Source: Bacillota bacterium
Lineage (GTDB): Bacteria; Bacillota; Bacilli; Bacillales_A; Planococcaceae
Assembly (NCBI GenBank): GCA_018816185.1
Contig: JAHIWI010000008.1
Coordinates: 1 to 64,000, forward strand
Reading direction: 5' to 3'
DNA length: 64,000 nt
How positions within the stretch are numbered: position 1 is the first letter of the stretch; every line of letters begins with the position of its first letter. The position numbers and the translations under genes are program-made. Under the pieces are notes generated by a model, which did no database searches, had not been told where the DNA came from, and was given only the letters and a program-made list of their open reading frames with translations. This document shows, piece by piece, positions 1 to 11,351 of this stretch.

Positions 1-170
1 AGGACTCAGTCTTGATTCTATTGATGACTTAGAATAGTCTAAGTGGCCCCAAATGATTTTTGGATTTTATTTCTGTATGTAAGAGTAACATGTCATTTAA
101 AGGTAGTACAGCATATCGAATCACTGTTTATCTGAAAATTCTTACATTTAGGCGCAATCCACATATTCAT

Positions 171-950
171 TTAGTGTTTTTTTGACCCTCCGATTAATTC
201 ACGAATTTCATTGTGATTCCCTGAGTGAAGAGCATCAACGATTCTACTTCCGACAATTACCCCATCTGCAAGTTTACTAATTTCTCGAACTTGGGAGGGT
301 GTTGAAATTCCAAATCCAGCCATTACAGGAACTAAACTAAATTTTTTCAATAAAGCTAAATGTTCCTGTAGATTATCTGCGAAGTCATTTTGAGCACCTG
401 TAATACCGGTAACTGTAACTGCATATAAGAATCCTTCAGATGCTTTGGCAATTCGCTGAATACGGTCAAGTGGACTCGTCAAACTGACTAGCTGGATCAA
501 TGCGATATTATGTTTCGTTAGGTCAGATTTTAGAATCTGGCACTCTTCTAATGGCAGATCGGGTACGATTACACCGCTAACTCCAACTGTATGACAAGCT
601 TTAGCAAACTCTTCGATTCCATATTGAAAGATTGGATTTAAATACGTCATTAATACAATCGGAATCTGTATTTCATTACGCAAGCGACCCACTTCAGCTA
701 GAACGTCTTTTAACGTAACGCCATGAGCAAGAGCACGTTTTCCGGCTTCTTGAATCGTTGGTCCATCTGCGACTGGATCTGAAAAAGGGATGCCTAACTC
801 AACGGCAGTAGCTCCCGCTTCTTGTAATAAAATAAGTTGCTCACCTAAACGATCGAGTCCTCCGTCACCAGCCATAATATAAGGAATAAAAGCGCGGTCA
901 CCTTTAGTGACACAATCTTCAATCGCTGTTTGCAATAAATGCTTACTCAT
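171..950 (-). CDS. trpA: tryptophan synthase alpha subunit
   Basis: ORF with TrpA motifs ([22 protein letters not shown]); start set at MSKHLLQ, not the upstream extension. Confidence 0.95.
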   Translation of the reverse strand: MSKHLLQTAIEDCVTKGDRAFIPYIMAGDGGLDRLGEQLILLQEAGATAVELGIPFSDPVADGPTIQEAGKRALAHGVTLKDVLAEVGRLRNEIQIPIVLMTYLNPIFQYGIEEFAKACHTVGVSGVIVPDLPLEECQILKSDLTKHNIALIQLVSLTSPLDRIQRIAKASEGFLYAVTVTGITGAQNDFADNLQEHLALLKKFSLVPVMAGFGISTPSQVREISKLADGVIVGSRIVDALHSGNHNEIRELIGGSKKH

Positions 951-2157
951 GGTTTCCACCCCCAAGTGCTTCACGAACAGTTACAACATCTTTGTCTCCT
1001 CTTCCTGATAAGCAAACAACGATGATTTGATCCTTTTCCATTTGAGTAGCAAGCTGACTAGCATAGTGAATCGCATGTGCGGTTTCCAGTGCTGGAATAA
1101 TTCCTTCTGTACGAGCCAGTAATTGCACTCCTTCTAAAGCTTCTTTGTCTGTTACTGACGTATAAGAAACGCGTCCAATTTCTTGTAAAAAACTATGTTC
1201 GGGTCCAATCCCAGGGTAATCTAAACCTGCAGAAATGGAATGTGCTTCTTGAATTTGACCGGCCTCATCCTGTAAGAGATGCATCAGTGCTCCATGCAAC
1301 ACACCAACGGAACCTTTCGTTAATGTTGCCGCATGCTTTTCAGTATCGAGTCCCTTACCAGCCGCCTCAACGCCAAATAACTTCACATCCTTATCCTCAA
1401 TGAAAGGATAGAACATGCCCATCGCATTACTTCCGCCGCCAATACATGCGACAATCGCGTCCGGTAAACGACCTTCTTTTTCCGAGATTTGTTTACGAGT
1501 CTCATCCCCAATCACACGTTGGAAGTCACGAACCATTTTAGGGAAGGGGTGAGGACCTAATACAGAGCCCATAATGTAGTGGGTATCTCCCACATTTGTG
1601 ACCCAGTAACGTAAGGCTTCATTCACAGCATCTTTCAATGTGCCGCTTCCTTGTTTCACGCTAATCACTTTGGCACCAAGTAACTCCATTCGAAAGACGT
1701 TGAGCTGTTGACGACGAACATCTTCTTCACCCATGAAAACGACACACTCTAAATCGAGTAGAGCACAGACAGTTGCCGTTGCGACCCCATGTTGACCAGC
1801 GCCTGTTTCAGCGACGATTTTTTTCTTACCCATTCGAACGGCGAGCAATGCCTGACCAATAGTGTTATTTATTTTGTGAGCACCTGTGTGGTTTAAATCT
1901 TCTCGTTTCAAGTAAATTTTAGCGCCACCCATTTTTTTCGTTAAACGCTCTGCATAGTAAAGAGGGTTTTCACGCCCAATATAATCTTTTAAATAATAAC
2001 GAAGATCTCTCTGGAAATTTTCATCAATTATTGCTTCATCATAAGCTTGTTCTAAATCAATTACTGCTTGCATTAAAGTTTCTGGAATAAACCGCCCACC
2101 ATATTTGCCGAAATGTCCCTTTTCATCTGGTTGATTGTATGTTGTCACCATGCTCAT
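943..2157 (-). CDS. trpB: tryptophan synthase beta subunit
   Basis: [32 protein letters not shown] motifs. Confidence 0.97.
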   Translation of the reverse strand: MSMVTTYNQPDEKGHFGKYGGRFIPETLMQAVIDLEQAYDEAIIDENFQRDLRYYLKDYIGRENPLYYAERLTKKMGGAKIYLKREDLNHTGAHKINNTIGQALLAVRMGKKKIVAETGAGQHGVATATVCALLDLECVVFMGEEDVRRQQLNVFRMELLGAKVISVKQGSGTLKDAVNEALRYWVTNVGDTHYIMGSVLGPHPFPKMVRDFQRVIGDETRKQISEKEGRLPDAIVACIGGGSNAMGMFYPFIEDKDVKLFGVEAAGKGLDTEKHAATLTKGSVGVLHGALMHLLQDEAGQIQEAHSISAGLDYPGIGPEHSFLQEIGRVSYTSVTDKEALEGVQLLARTEGIIPALETAHAIHYASQLATQMEKDQIIVVCLSGRGDKDVVTVREALGGGNHE

Positions 2158-2768
2158 CTCTCCTCATCTCTAACTGCGCGAATAAAGGCGCGAATTTTGC
2201 TTTCATCTTTACGCTGATCTGTCTCAACTCCACTTGATACATCCACCATATAAGGACGCACTGTCTGTACCGCTATTCGAACATTTTCTGCATTCAGTCC
2301 TCCGGCTAAAATCGTTTTTTCTTTAGGTGAATCTTCATTACCTATTAGTCCCCAATCGAAGGTTAGCCCTGAACCACCTCGAAACTCGATGCTTGGGGTA
2401 TCAAATAAATACAGGTCTACATCATAAGTTAAAGCGTTTTGAACATCTTCTTTTGAAGAAATGGAGAAAGCTTTAATAACAGGAACACTAATTGAATTTA
2501 CATATTCAATCGATTCATCTCCGTGAAGTTGTACATAATCTAGTGGCACTTCTTTTGCGTATTTCTCGATATTCTCAATGGTTTCATTCACAAACACACC
2601 AATCTTTACTACATCTTGTGGAACTACAGCAGTCATTCTCTGTGCTTGAGAGAGAGTGACTTGACGTCTACTATTGGCAAATACAAACCCGATTGCATCA
2701 GCTCCAGCATCCACAGCTGCTCGAACATGTTCAACTTCCTGAAGACCGCAAATTTTTACCAAAGTCAT
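2154..2768 (-). CDS. trpF: phosphoribosylanthranilate isomerase
   Basis: VKICGL N-terminus, [11 protein letters not shown], operon context. Confidence 0.95.
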   Translation of the reverse strand: MTLVKICGLQEVEHVRAAVDAGADAIGFVFANSRRQVTLSQAQRMTAVVPQDVVKIGVFVNETIENIEKYAKEVPLDYVQLHGDESIEYVNSISVPVIKAFSISSKEDVQNALTYDVDLYLFDTPSIEFRGGSGLTFDWGLIGNEDSPKEKTILAGGLNAENVRIAVQTVRPYMVDVSSGVETDQRKDESKIRAFIRAVRDEER

Positions 2769-3556
2769 TGCTCTTCACCAAGCTTTACTTGAAATGAAAG
2801 CAGTGTATGTTCGACGTCAGTTGATTTCATTAATGTTTCTCCAACCAAGATCGCACTTGCTCCCGCTTTTGCAACCCTTTTTGCATCTCCCGGAGTTTCA
2901 ATGCCACTTTCACTAATAAGCACACGTTCTTCATGGAAAGGGAACTGAGCCGCAATTTTTTCGGTTTCACTTAAATCGACTTTAAAGGTCTTTAAGTCTC
3001 GGTTATTAACCCCAATTAGTTTGGCTGGGATAGCTATGGCGCGCTCTAATTCTTCTAAATTATGAACCTCGACTAACACTTCTAATTTTAAAGAGGAAGC
3101 ATAGTCATAAAGCTGCCTTAAGGTTTGTTGACTGAGTGCAGCAACGATGAGCAAAACAACGGATGCACCCGCTTCATAAGCACGATCGATTTGGGAAGAA
3201 TCAATGATGAAATCCTTACATAACACTGGAATGGATACGGTTTGAGCAACATCTCTCAAATCTTCAATTGACCCTTTGAAAAAGACCTCATCTGTTAGGA
3301 CGGAAATAGCAGATGCTCCAGATTGTTCATATAATCGAGCTTGTTTAATAGGGTTGATGTTGGCATTGATCATGCCTTTAGAAGGCGATGCCCGCTTTAT
3401 TTCTGAAATGACTTGTAACTGTGTCGCGTTTTTTAATGTGTTAAATAAAGAAGGTTTGCCTGAATGTATCCTTGAGCTCTTAAGAATTGGATTGGAAGTT
3501 AATAGTTCTCTCACTTCTTTTTGCTTTACTTCAAGAATTTGCTCTAAAATCGTCAT
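2765..3556 (-). CDS. trpC: indole-3-glycerol phosphate synthase
   Basis: EIKRASPSKG, LCKDFIID, GVNNRDL, ISESGI motifs. Confidence 0.96.
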   Translation of the reverse strand: MTILEQILEVKQKEVRELLTSNPILKSSRIHSGKPSLFNTLKNATQLQVISEIKRASPSKGMINANINPIKQARLYEQSGASAISVLTDEVFFKGSIEDLRDVAQTVSIPVLCKDFIIDSSQIDRAYEAGASVVLLIVAALSQQTLRQLYDYASSLKLEVLVEVHNLEELERAIAIPAKLIGVNNRDLKTFKVDLSETEKIAAQFPFHEERVLISESGIETPGDAKRVAKAGASAILVGETLMKSTDVEHTLLSFQVKLGEEQ

Positions 3557-4584
3557 CGTCTTACCTCCGATACTTGTCGTCTTTTACTGTAGGCGATTAT
3601 TTGACTAAGTGAGTTTTGTGCTCGACCAGAATTTACGCTTTCTCTGGCTTTGTGAATGCCTTCTTGAATCGTGCTAGTGACCCCTGCAGCAAATAATCCA
3701 ATCCCTGCATTTAATAAAACCGTATCGAGGTAGGGGGACGGTTCACCTTGTAAAACGCTCGTTAAAATTCGGGCGTTTTCACGTGTATTGCCACCTTGAA
3801 TGGCTTCAAGAGGAGCGGTGGATAATCCGACTTCTTCGGGATGCAAAGTAAAAGGGGTTAAATCGCCTTGATCCATTAAAACAAGATGGTTTTCACCTGC
3901 TAAAGAAGCTTCGTCCATCCCATTAGGACCTGTTAGGACAACACTCCGTTTTCGGCCAAGTCGGTGTGATACCGCTGCTAAATCCATTAATCGGCTTTGA
4001 TCATATACGCCAATTAACTGTGAAGTTAGCTCAACTGGATTTGTTAAAGGACCTATTAAATTAAAAATACTGGGCTTACCAAATGACCTTCTTACTTCTT
4101 GGATTTGTTTCATATTTGGATGCATGAAAGGTGCAAATAAAAAGGCAATGTTTGTGTGTTCGAGCAACTCAGTGATTTCATCAGGTTGAAAATCGAGTGC
4201 GATTTCAAGTTCTTCTAACACGTCTGCGCTACCGGTTGTGCTCGATATTCTCCGATTCCCATGTTTCGCCACCTTTAATCCTGCTCCAGCTAAAACGAAA
4301 GATGCTGTGGTGCTAATATTGAACGTATTTGCACCGTCTCCACCTGTCCCACAATTATCAAATACATCTCCAAGTGGGAGTGGCACTTGAATGGCTTTTT
4401 CTTTTAACACGCTGACTAAGCCTGTGATTTCTTCAATCGTTTCACCTTTAATAGATAACGATTGAATAAATGAGGCAATGTCATCTTTAGAAGCTTCTGC
4501 AGACATTAACTGTTCTGCTACTTCTCTCATCTCAAGTTCATTAAGGGAAATACCTTGTTGAACCTTCTCTAGATACGTTCTCAT
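3553..4584 (-). CDS. trpD: anthranilate phosphoribosyltransferase
   Basis: CGTGGDGANTFNIST, KHGNRRISSTTGSADVLE motifs. Confidence 0.96.
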   Translation of the reverse strand: MRTYLEKVQQGISLNELEMREVAEQLMSAEASKDDIASFIQSLSIKGETIEEITGLVSVLKEKAIQVPLPLGDVFDNCGTGGDGANTFNISTTASFVLAGAGLKVAKHGNRRISSTTGSADVLEELEIALDFQPDEITELLEHTNIAFLFAPFMHPNMKQIQEVRRSFGKPSIFNLIGPLTNPVELTSQLIGVYDQSRLMDLAAVSHRLGRKRSVVLTGPNGMDEASLAGENHLVLMDQGDLTPFTLHPEEVGLSTAPLEAIQGGNTRENARILTSVLQGEPSPYLDTVLLNAGIGLFAAGVTSTIQEGIHKARESVNSGRAQNSLSQIIAYSKRRQVSEVRR

Positions 4585-4601
4585 CTCAATCTCTCCTCTG
4601 C

Positions 4602-5174
4602 CTAGGCTATTTCATTTAAAAAAGCTTGTAGAATTTTCTGTCCATCCTTAGTGCCAATGGATTCTGGGTGGAACTGTACACCGTATAATGGGTAATCGAC
4701 GTGTTGAATGGCCATGATCGCGTTATCGTCCATAGATCGAGCAGTTGTCTTTATACATGTGGGCAAACAAGATTCGTCTAATAGCAACGAATGATAACGC
4801 ATAACAGGGAGGGGCTGAGGTAAATAAGCGAACATTCCTCCATTTGAATGGCGAACCACCGAGATTTTCCCATGCATGACTTGAGTTGCTTGTTTTATTT
4901 TCCCGCCAAAAGCTACGCCAAGTAACTGGTGCCCTAAGCACACACCAAGAATCGGAATGGTTTGGTGAAATTGATGAATGATGGCTAACGATTGAATCTT
5001 TTCATTTGGTGAACCAGGACCAGGTGATAGCACAATGGCTTTTACATGCATTGACTCAATCTCCTCAATTGATATCTCATCATAGCGAGCCACATGCACC
5101 TCTTCACCAAGCATGGATAGGCTTTGGAACAAGTTATACGTAAACGAATCATAGTGGTCAATTAGTAAAATCAT
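4602..5174 (-). CDS. trpG: anthranilate/aminodeoxychorismate synthase glutamine amidotransferase component
   Basis: DHYDSFTYNL, SPGPGSP, GVCLGHQ, QFHPESI motifs. Confidence 0.93.
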   Translation of the reverse strand: MILLIDHYDSFTYNLFQSLSMLGEEVHVARYDEISIEEIESMHVKAIVLSPGPGSPNEKIQSLAIIHQFHQTIPILGVCLGHQLLGVAFGGKIKQATQVMHGKISVVRHSNGGMFAYLPQPLPVMRYHSLLLDESCLPTCIKTTARSMDDNAIMAIQHVDYPLYGVQFHPESIGTKDGQKILQAFLNEIA

Positions 5175-6538
5175 GACAGCACCTCGAGCAAAGACTTTGC
5201 TTTATGCAAAGTTTCTTCATATTCAGCCACTGGATTGGAGTCGTAAACAATGCCTGCCCCAGCTTGGACATAAGCGGTTTGATTTTTTACCACAAAAGTT
5301 CGAATAGCTAAAGCGATGTCTAAATTTCCGTTGAATCCAAGGTAACCAACGGCTCCGCCATATACACCTCGTTTAACAGTTTCAAATTCCTGAATCAGCT
5401 GCAGCGCACGTATTTTTGGAGCTCCTGATACAGTGCCCGCTGGGAGACAAGCGATTAAAGCATCGAGAGGATGGAGATTTGGTTTGAGTGTGCCACACAC
5501 TTCTGATACAAGATGCATCACATGCTGATATTTTTCAACGGTCATATATTTCGTGAGATGAATGGACCCAATTTCACTAATGCGGCCTAAATCATTTCTC
5601 CCTAAGTCGACCAACATTCGATGTTCTGCTAGCTCTTTAGGGTCGTTTTGTAACTCGGTTTGAAGTGCAGAGTCATCTTCTTTAGTTGCCCCACGTTTTC
5701 GTGTACCAGCGATTGGATTCGTTGTAACTCGACTGCCTTTAATATTCAATAAACTCTCGGGCGAGGACCCGAGTATGACATGTTCGTCAAAATCTACGTA
5801 AAACATATAAGGTGATGGGTTCTCCTTACGTAATTTCCGGTACAAAGTAAATGGATTTTCTGTAAAGGGTGCTTCGAGTCTTTGGGATAAGACAATTTGA
5901 AAAATATCACCTGCGCGAATATGTTCTTTTGCTTTTTTCACTTGGTCAACATAATGTTCTTGCGTAATGTTTGGTGTAAAAGCAACAGCAGTTAAAGTGT
6001 CATCCGACGTGTTTTCTTTTATTTCTAATTGTTCCTGAATGTTTGTAAGTTCAGTTGGGTCTGTCCCTCTGTGTATAATCGTTACATCTTGCTTTAAATG
6101 GTCATAAACAATAATGGTTTCGTAGACTAATAAGTGAATGTCTGGCATGTCACGATCGTCTAGCAACTGATTTCCAATGGATTCGTACTGAGCGATTACG
6201 TCATACCCAATATAGCCAACGGCACCGCCAGTAAAAGGGAATTCATCATCGTCATCTTTTGTGAATGTCAGTAATTTTTTCAATACATCTAGAGGTCTTC
6301 CGACATGTTGCTTGATTTCTTTTGTTTGTAAATCGGTTTCCAAAAGTTCCTTTTCAAACCCTCGATATTCTTTCATTGGATTGGAACCGATAAACGAGTA
6401 CCTGCCAGATTCCTCGTGCTTTAATGAACTTTCCAATAAAAATTTTCGAACTCCCTTTAATCGATGAAAAATAGAGATTGGTGTTAATGTGTCTCCATTT
6501 ATCCGTAGCCGATTTGTTTCATTTACTACACTACTCAT
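5171..6538 (-). CDS. trpE: anthranilate synthase component I
   Basis: chorismate-binding motifs (AGDIFQIVLSQR, SPSPYMFY-like, PAGTVSGAPK, QAGAGIV); first gene after T-box. Confidence 0.95.
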   Translation of the reverse strand: MSSVVNETNRLRINGDTLTPISIFHRLKGVRKFLLESSLKHEESGRYSFIGSNPMKEYRGFEKELLETDLQTKEIKQHVGRPLDVLKKLLTFTKDDDDEFPFTGGAVGYIGYDVIAQYESIGNQLLDDRDMPDIHLLVYETIIVYDHLKQDVTIIHRGTDPTELTNIQEQLEIKENTSDDTLTAVAFTPNITQEHYVDQVKKAKEHIRAGDIFQIVLSQRLEAPFTENPFTLYRKLRKENPSPYMFYVDFDEHVILGSSPESLLNIKGSRVTTNPIAGTRKRGATKEDDSALQTELQNDPKELAEHRMLVDLGRNDLGRISEIGSIHLTKYMTVEKYQHVMHLVSEVCGTLKPNLHPLDALIACLPAGTVSGAPKIRALQLIQEFETVKRGVYGGAVGYLGFNGNLDIALAIRTFVVKNQTAYVQAGAGIVYDSNPVAEYEETLHKAKSLLEVLS

Positions 6539-6559
6539 GCTCTACTCTCCTCTGCTCAA

Positions 6560-6915
6560 GCACCTCAGAACGCAAAAAAGCCCCCTGCAAGTGAACAAGA
6601 AAGTTCATCTGCAGAGGACGGAATGACCGCGGTGCCACCTCATTTAAAAGCCTATTGGGCTTTCACTTTAGGATCTGTAACGTAGATCAGACGTTTTCCC
6701 ATACTCAGGTTCTGGGAAACTCTCCAAAGTCCATTCACGCAATTCGTTTCTATCAGCTTCCACCAACCGCTGACTCTCTAAAAGAACGACCTTACGCTAC
6801 TTCTCTTTGTCGTTGATTTCTCGGCTCTTCTCTTCTGTACTCAGCTCATCTGTTCTAATTGGCGATGTCGCTCCCGACACCTTCTGCCTTAATTCCCGAA
6901 CAAAAAAGTTGTTCT
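6560..6915 (-). promoter_or_regulatory. T-box leader (tRNA-Trp responsive) upstream of trpE
   Basis: Minus strand carries AGGTGGCACCGCGGT (T-box core), then GC hairpin CCTCTGCAGATGAAC..GTTCACTTGCAGGGG plus T-run; Stem I-like GAA-TGG-ACTTTGGAG with UGG at 6731-6733. Confidence 0.92.
6572..6618 (-). terminator. T-box-controlled intrinsic terminator
   Basis: CCTCTGCAGATGAAC/GTTCACTTGCAGGGG hairpin then GCTTTTTTGCG. Confidence 0.85.
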
Positions 6916-7370
6916 CATCTTATTATGTCTAGTAGGATCTGTCAATCATAAATGCGTTTTTTTGGAAACTCCTGGGCTTTCGCGTGTAGAAATCAATTAA
7001 GAGGAAAGGTATGGTTTTGAAAAAGCAAGATCTCCAGTTGAAAGAGCAAGCTCGTCAATTGAGAGTGAAAGTTAGTAGGTATTTAGAGCAATCTCCATTT
7101 CCGAGATTTCTTTGCAACAATTTAAAGAAATGTTTGATGGGGACTTCAGAAAATGCTGGAAGCCTAAGGACAAACTACCCTCAAGTGTGCTCAAAATACA
7201 TTCTAAATTCGTCACTATCACAACTATGTAATCATTTCGGTAATCGAAAAATAAATCGAATGAGATATTGAAATATTCAAATAATATTGTTAAAGTTTAA
7301 TAATCATTTGCAGGAAATCATAGGATAATTAAACAATATATCCAAAAAGAGAGGAGGCGCACTACGATTT

Positions 7371-8195
7371 ATGAAGTATTTCATTTCAATAGACATGGAA
7401 GGAATCACAGGATTACCTGATTACACTTTTGTTGATTCATCTAAACACAATTATGAGAGAGCCCGCCGAATCATGACGGAAGAAGCGAATGCAATTATCG
7501 AAGGACTCCTTTTAAAAGGCGCAAAAGACATCCTGGTGAATGATAGTCATTCAAAGATGAATAATTTATTAGTAGAAGATTTACATACTGAGGCGACGCT
7601 GATTACAGGAGCGGTCAAGCCTTATTCCATGGTTCAATCGTTAGATCATACATATGAAGGTGCTATTTTTGCTGGTTATCATTCTCGCGCTGGGCAGCCC
7701 GGGGTAATGAGCCATTCTATGACGTTTGGTGTTCGAAATATGTACATAAATGATGTGGTAATTGGAGAACTCGGTTTCAATGCTTATGTTGCTGGGCATT
7801 TTGGAGTGCCCGTTATATTAGTGGCAGGGGACGATGGAGCATGTCGCGAAGCGGAAGCGCTTATTCCGAATATCACAACGCTCGCCGTAAAAGAGTCAAT
7901 TACGCGACAAGCTGTAAAGACGCTTCATCCAAAAAAATCTCAAGCTTTATTAAAAGAACATGTTCAAAAAGCAGTTGATAACCGCCATTTGGTGAAACCA
8001 TTAACTCCGCCGGAAAATCCGACCTTAAGAATTGAGTTTAATAACTATGGCCAGGCAGAGTGGGCAGCGTTAATGCCTGGAACAGAAATTGAAAATGGAA
8101 CGACGATTGTGAAGTTTGAAGCAAAAGACATTTTGGAAGCGTATCGTGCGATGTTAGTGCAAGTGGAGCTAGCTATGCAAACGACGTTCTGTTAG
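7371..8195 (+). CDS. dppA: D-aminopeptidase DppA, M55 family
   Basis: MKYFISIDMEGITGLPD; HSRAG and NDSHSKMNNL motifs; operon context. Confidence 0.92.
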   Translation: MKYFISIDMEGITGLPDYTFVDSSKHNYERARRIMTEEANAIIEGLLLKGAKDILVNDSHSKMNNLLVEDLHTEATLITGAVKPYSMVQSLDHTYEGAIFAGYHSRAGQPGVMSHSMTFGVRNMYINDVVIGELGFNAYVAGHFGVPVILVAGDDGACREAEALIPNITTLAVKESITRQAVKTLHPKKSQALLKEHVQKAVDNRHLVKPLTPPENPTLRIEFNNYGQAEWAALMPGTEIENGTTIVKFEAKDILEAYRAMLVQVELAMQTTFC

Positions 8196-8207
8196 GGGGA
8201 ATCGCTA

Positions 8208-9143
8208 GTGCTCGCATATACAATTAAGCGATTTTTCATGATGATCGTGACAATCTTAATTATTTCGACTTTGACATTTATTTTAATGCATTCAATTCCA
8301 GGCTCACCTTTCAATGAAGAACGGACAACCAATGAAACAATTCAAGCGAATTTAGAGAAATTCTATAAGTTAGATGAGCCCTTACCAGTTCAGTACTTAT
8401 ATTATTTAAAATCAATTGTCACGTTTGATTTTGGACCATCTATTAAAAAGCCAAATGAAACGGTCAATGAATTACTAGCCCGAGGTTTCCCAATATCGTT
8501 TGAACTTGGAATGACGACAATTTTAGTTGCGGTGATTTCCGGTATATTACTTGGAACCTTTGCCGCACTCAGACATAACGGTTTCATCGATTATTTCGCC
8601 ATGACGTTTGCGGTTGTAGGGATTTCTGTTCCAAACTTTGTACTTGCTACATTGTTGATACAAAAGCTGGCGGTCGATTATAATATTTTCCCTCCTGCGA
8701 CCTGGTCGAGCCCCATGCATATGGTGCTGCCGGTACTCGCGTTGGCAACAGGACCAATGGCGATTATTGCCCGTTTGACTCGCTCGTCTATGTTAGAGGT
8801 GCTTACGCAAGACTATATTCGAATGGCCAAAGCAAAAGGGCTATCACCCTTTCGAATTGTGGCCCGACATGCGCTTCGAAATGCACTAATGCCCGTTGTG
8901 ACGATTATGGGAACGATGCTTGCAGGGATATTAACCGGGACATTCGTAATTGAAAAAATCTTTGCCATTCCTGGGATGGGTAAATATTTTGTTGAAAGCA
9001 TAAATAACCGAGACTATCCAGTTATTATGGGCACGACCGTTTTTTACAGTACGTTCCTCGTATTCATGTTATTTGTCGTTGATATCGTTTACGGATTACT
9101 AGATCCTCGGATTAAGTTACATAAGAAAGCGGGGGATGCGTGA
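8208..9143 (+). CDS. dppB: dipeptide ABC transporter permease
   Basis: DppB/OppB inner membrane permease with EAA loop. Confidence 0.9.
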   Translation: MLAYTIKRFFMMIVTILIISTLTFILMHSIPGSPFNEERTTNETIQANLEKFYKLDEPLPVQYLYYLKSIVTFDFGPSIKKPNETVNELLARGFPISFELGMTTILVAVISGILLGTFAALRHNGFIDYFAMTFAVVGISVPNFVLATLLIQKLAVDYNIFPPATWSSPMHMVLPVLALATGPMAIIARLTRSSMLEVLTQDYIRMAKAKGLSPFRIVARHALRNALMPVVTIMGTMLAGILTGTFVIEKIFAIPGMGKYFVESINNRDYPVIMGTTVFYSTFLVFMLFVVDIVYGLLDPRIKLHKKAGDA

Positions 9144-10096
9144 TGACAAAAAACCACGAATCAACAACCGTATCACCCAACCAAATACCAGACGAGTGGT
9201 TTCGTAAAAAAGACAAAGATTTAATCGAAGCAGAAGCTGTCGTCCGACCATCGCTTTCTTACTGGAAAGATGCTTGGAGACGACTAAAACAAAATAAATT
9301 GGCCATGACAGGGTTAATATTCCTTGTGATATTAGCGTTACTTGCCATATTTGGTCCGGTTTTTTCACCTCATGAGGTAGATGGAATGGACTTGCCTAAT
9401 CAAAATCAGCCACCAAGTGCTGAGCATTTATTTGGAACGGATGAAATGGGACGAGATGTATTTACTCGAACTTGGTATGGTGCTCGCATATCATTGTTTG
9501 TCGCACTAGCTGCAGCTCTAATCGATTTCTTTATTGGCATCATATATGGAGGCATTAGTGGCTATAAAGGTGGCCGAGCTGATGGGATTATGATGAGAGT
9601 CATCGAAGTACTGTATGGCTTGCCACATTTATTGGTTGTGATCTTATTGTTGGTTGTAATGGGACCAAGTTTAACAACCATTATTATTGCGTTGACGATT
9701 ACCGGATGGGTAGGAATGGCGCGGATTGTGCGCGGACAAGTGTTGCAAATTAAGAATTACGAATTTGTAACTGCGTCGAAATCATTCGGAGCTAAGACTC
9801 CACGTATAATTCGAAAGAATTTATTGCCAAATACGATGGGTCCAATTATTGTCCAAATGACTTTGACTGTACCAAGTGCTATTTTCGCTGAGGCATTCTT
9901 GAGTTTCTTAGGCTTAGGTATTCAAGCTCCATTTGCGAGTTGGGGAGTTATGGCGAATGATGCACTTCCTGTTATTTTGTCGGGTCATTGGTGGCGCCTA
10001 TTCTTCCCAGCGTTCTTTATTTCATTTACGATGTTCGCATTTAATGTCTTAGGTGACGGTTTGCAAGATGCGCTCGATCCGAAGTTGAGGGGGTGA
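9140..10096 (+). CDS. dppC: dipeptide ABC transporter permease
   Basis: DppC/OppC-type permease, GTDEMGRDVFTR motif. Confidence 0.9.
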   Translation: MMTKNHESTTVSPNQIPDEWFRKKDKDLIEAEAVVRPSLSYWKDAWRRLKQNKLAMTGLIFLVILALLAIFGPVFSPHEVDGMDLPNQNQPPSAEHLFGTDEMGRDVFTRTWYGARISLFVALAAALIDFFIGIIYGGISGYKGGRADGIMMRVIEVLYGLPHLLVVILLLVVMGPSLTTIIIALTITGWVGMARIVRGQVLQIKNYEFVTASKSFGAKTPRIIRKNLLPNTMGPIIVQMTLTVPSAIFAEAFLSFLGLGIQAPFASWGVMANDALPVILSGHWWRLFFPAFFISFTMFAFNVLGDGLQDALDPKLRG

Positions 10097-11229
10097 CACA
10101 AATGAATGAACATCAATTAGATCTAGCGAAAGAAATAGAAAAAGAAAAGAGAGATGAGCTCAGTAGGATGAAGAAACAGAGTCAATCTGTTCCTAGTTAT
10201 AAAACAAAGAAACAGAAAATGATTTCAGAAGAAGTCATTTTAGAAGTTGATAATTTACATGTTCAATTCAGTACTTTTGGTGGAAGTGTTCACGCAGTTC
10301 GAGGAGTGTCATTCAATCTTCGGAAAGGCGAAACACTCGCGATAGTTGGTGAATCAGGTTGTGGGAAATCAGTTACGTCAAATGCCATTATGGGACTCAT
10401 TCCTCAGCCGCCGGGTCGAATTTCTGAAGGTCGTGTCATGTTCAAAAATCAAGAACTGACCAAGATGACGAAGAAACAGATGCGAAAAGTGCAAGGGGTC
10501 GACATTTCTATGATCTTCCAAGATCCAATGACGGCGCTAAACCCAACGTTAACGATTGGAGAACAGTTAACGGAAGGTGTCCGAACACATACGAATGCGA
10601 GCAAATCAGAAGCAAAGGAAAAAGCGCTAGATATGCTTCGCTTAGTCGGGATTCCAAATCCACAAGAACGTCTGAAGCAATATCCCCATCAATTTTCAGG
10701 AGGAATGAGACAGCGTATTGTGATTGCGATGGCACTCATTTGTGAACCGGAATTATTGATTGCGGATGAACCAACTACTGCTCTGGATGTAACGATTCAA
10801 GCACAAATCCTAGAATTATTCGAAGAGATTCAACAAAAGACAGGTGTTTCGATTGTGTTGATTACGCATGATTTAGGTGTGGTCGCGAAAATCGCTGATC
10901 GGATTGCGGTTATGTACGCAGGAAAAATCATTGAACTAGGCACGAAGCGAGAAATTTTCTACACACCTCAACATCCGTACACACAAGGATTACTTAAGTC
11001 GGTTCCTCGTCTTGATTTACTTGAGGAAGAACTTCAACCGATTGAAGGCACACCACCAGATTTATTCTCACCACCAACGGGCTGTCCATTTACAGCGAGG
11101 TGTCCGTTTGCAATGGAAGTGTGTGAGCATATTCATCCAGCTACAACGGTGAAGTCTTTGACACACCAAGTAGATTGTTGGTTACAAGATGAACGAGCGC
11201 AAGCTTTTCGTAATGAATTAAAAGTATAA
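10093..11229 (+). CDS. dppD: dipeptide ABC transporter ATP-binding protein
   Basis: Walker A GESGCGKS, signature FSGGMRQR, oligopeptide C-terminal domain. Confidence 0.9.
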   Translation: MTQMNEHQLDLAKEIEKEKRDELSRMKKQSQSVPSYKTKKQKMISEEVILEVDNLHVQFSTFGGSVHAVRGVSFNLRKGETLAIVGESGCGKSVTSNAIMGLIPQPPGRISEGRVMFKNQELTKMTKKQMRKVQGVDISMIFQDPMTALNPTLTIGEQLTEGVRTHTNASKSEAKEKALDMLRLVGIPNPQERLKQYPHQFSGGMRQRIVIAMALICEPELLIADEPTTALDVTIQAQILELFEEIQQKTGVSIVLITHDLGVVAKIADRIAVMYAGKIIELGTKREIFYTPQHPYTQGLLKSVPRLDLLEEELQPIEGTPPDLFSPPTGCPFTARCPFAMEVCEHIHPATTVKSLTHQVDCWLQDERAQAFRNELKV

Positions 11230-11351
11230 GTTTGTGGATGTTTGTACATAAAAACCTTGCACTATTTTAGTAAGCAACAACTCAAAAACCGGTTGAACGC
11301 ACATATGTGCAAAATAATATAGTTCAAACAATTAACCAAGGGGGAACACAC

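Noticed and set aside
7011-7271. 86-aa ORF between the T-box and dppA
   Set aside because: RBS too close to ATG, no recognisable family, codon usage unconvincing
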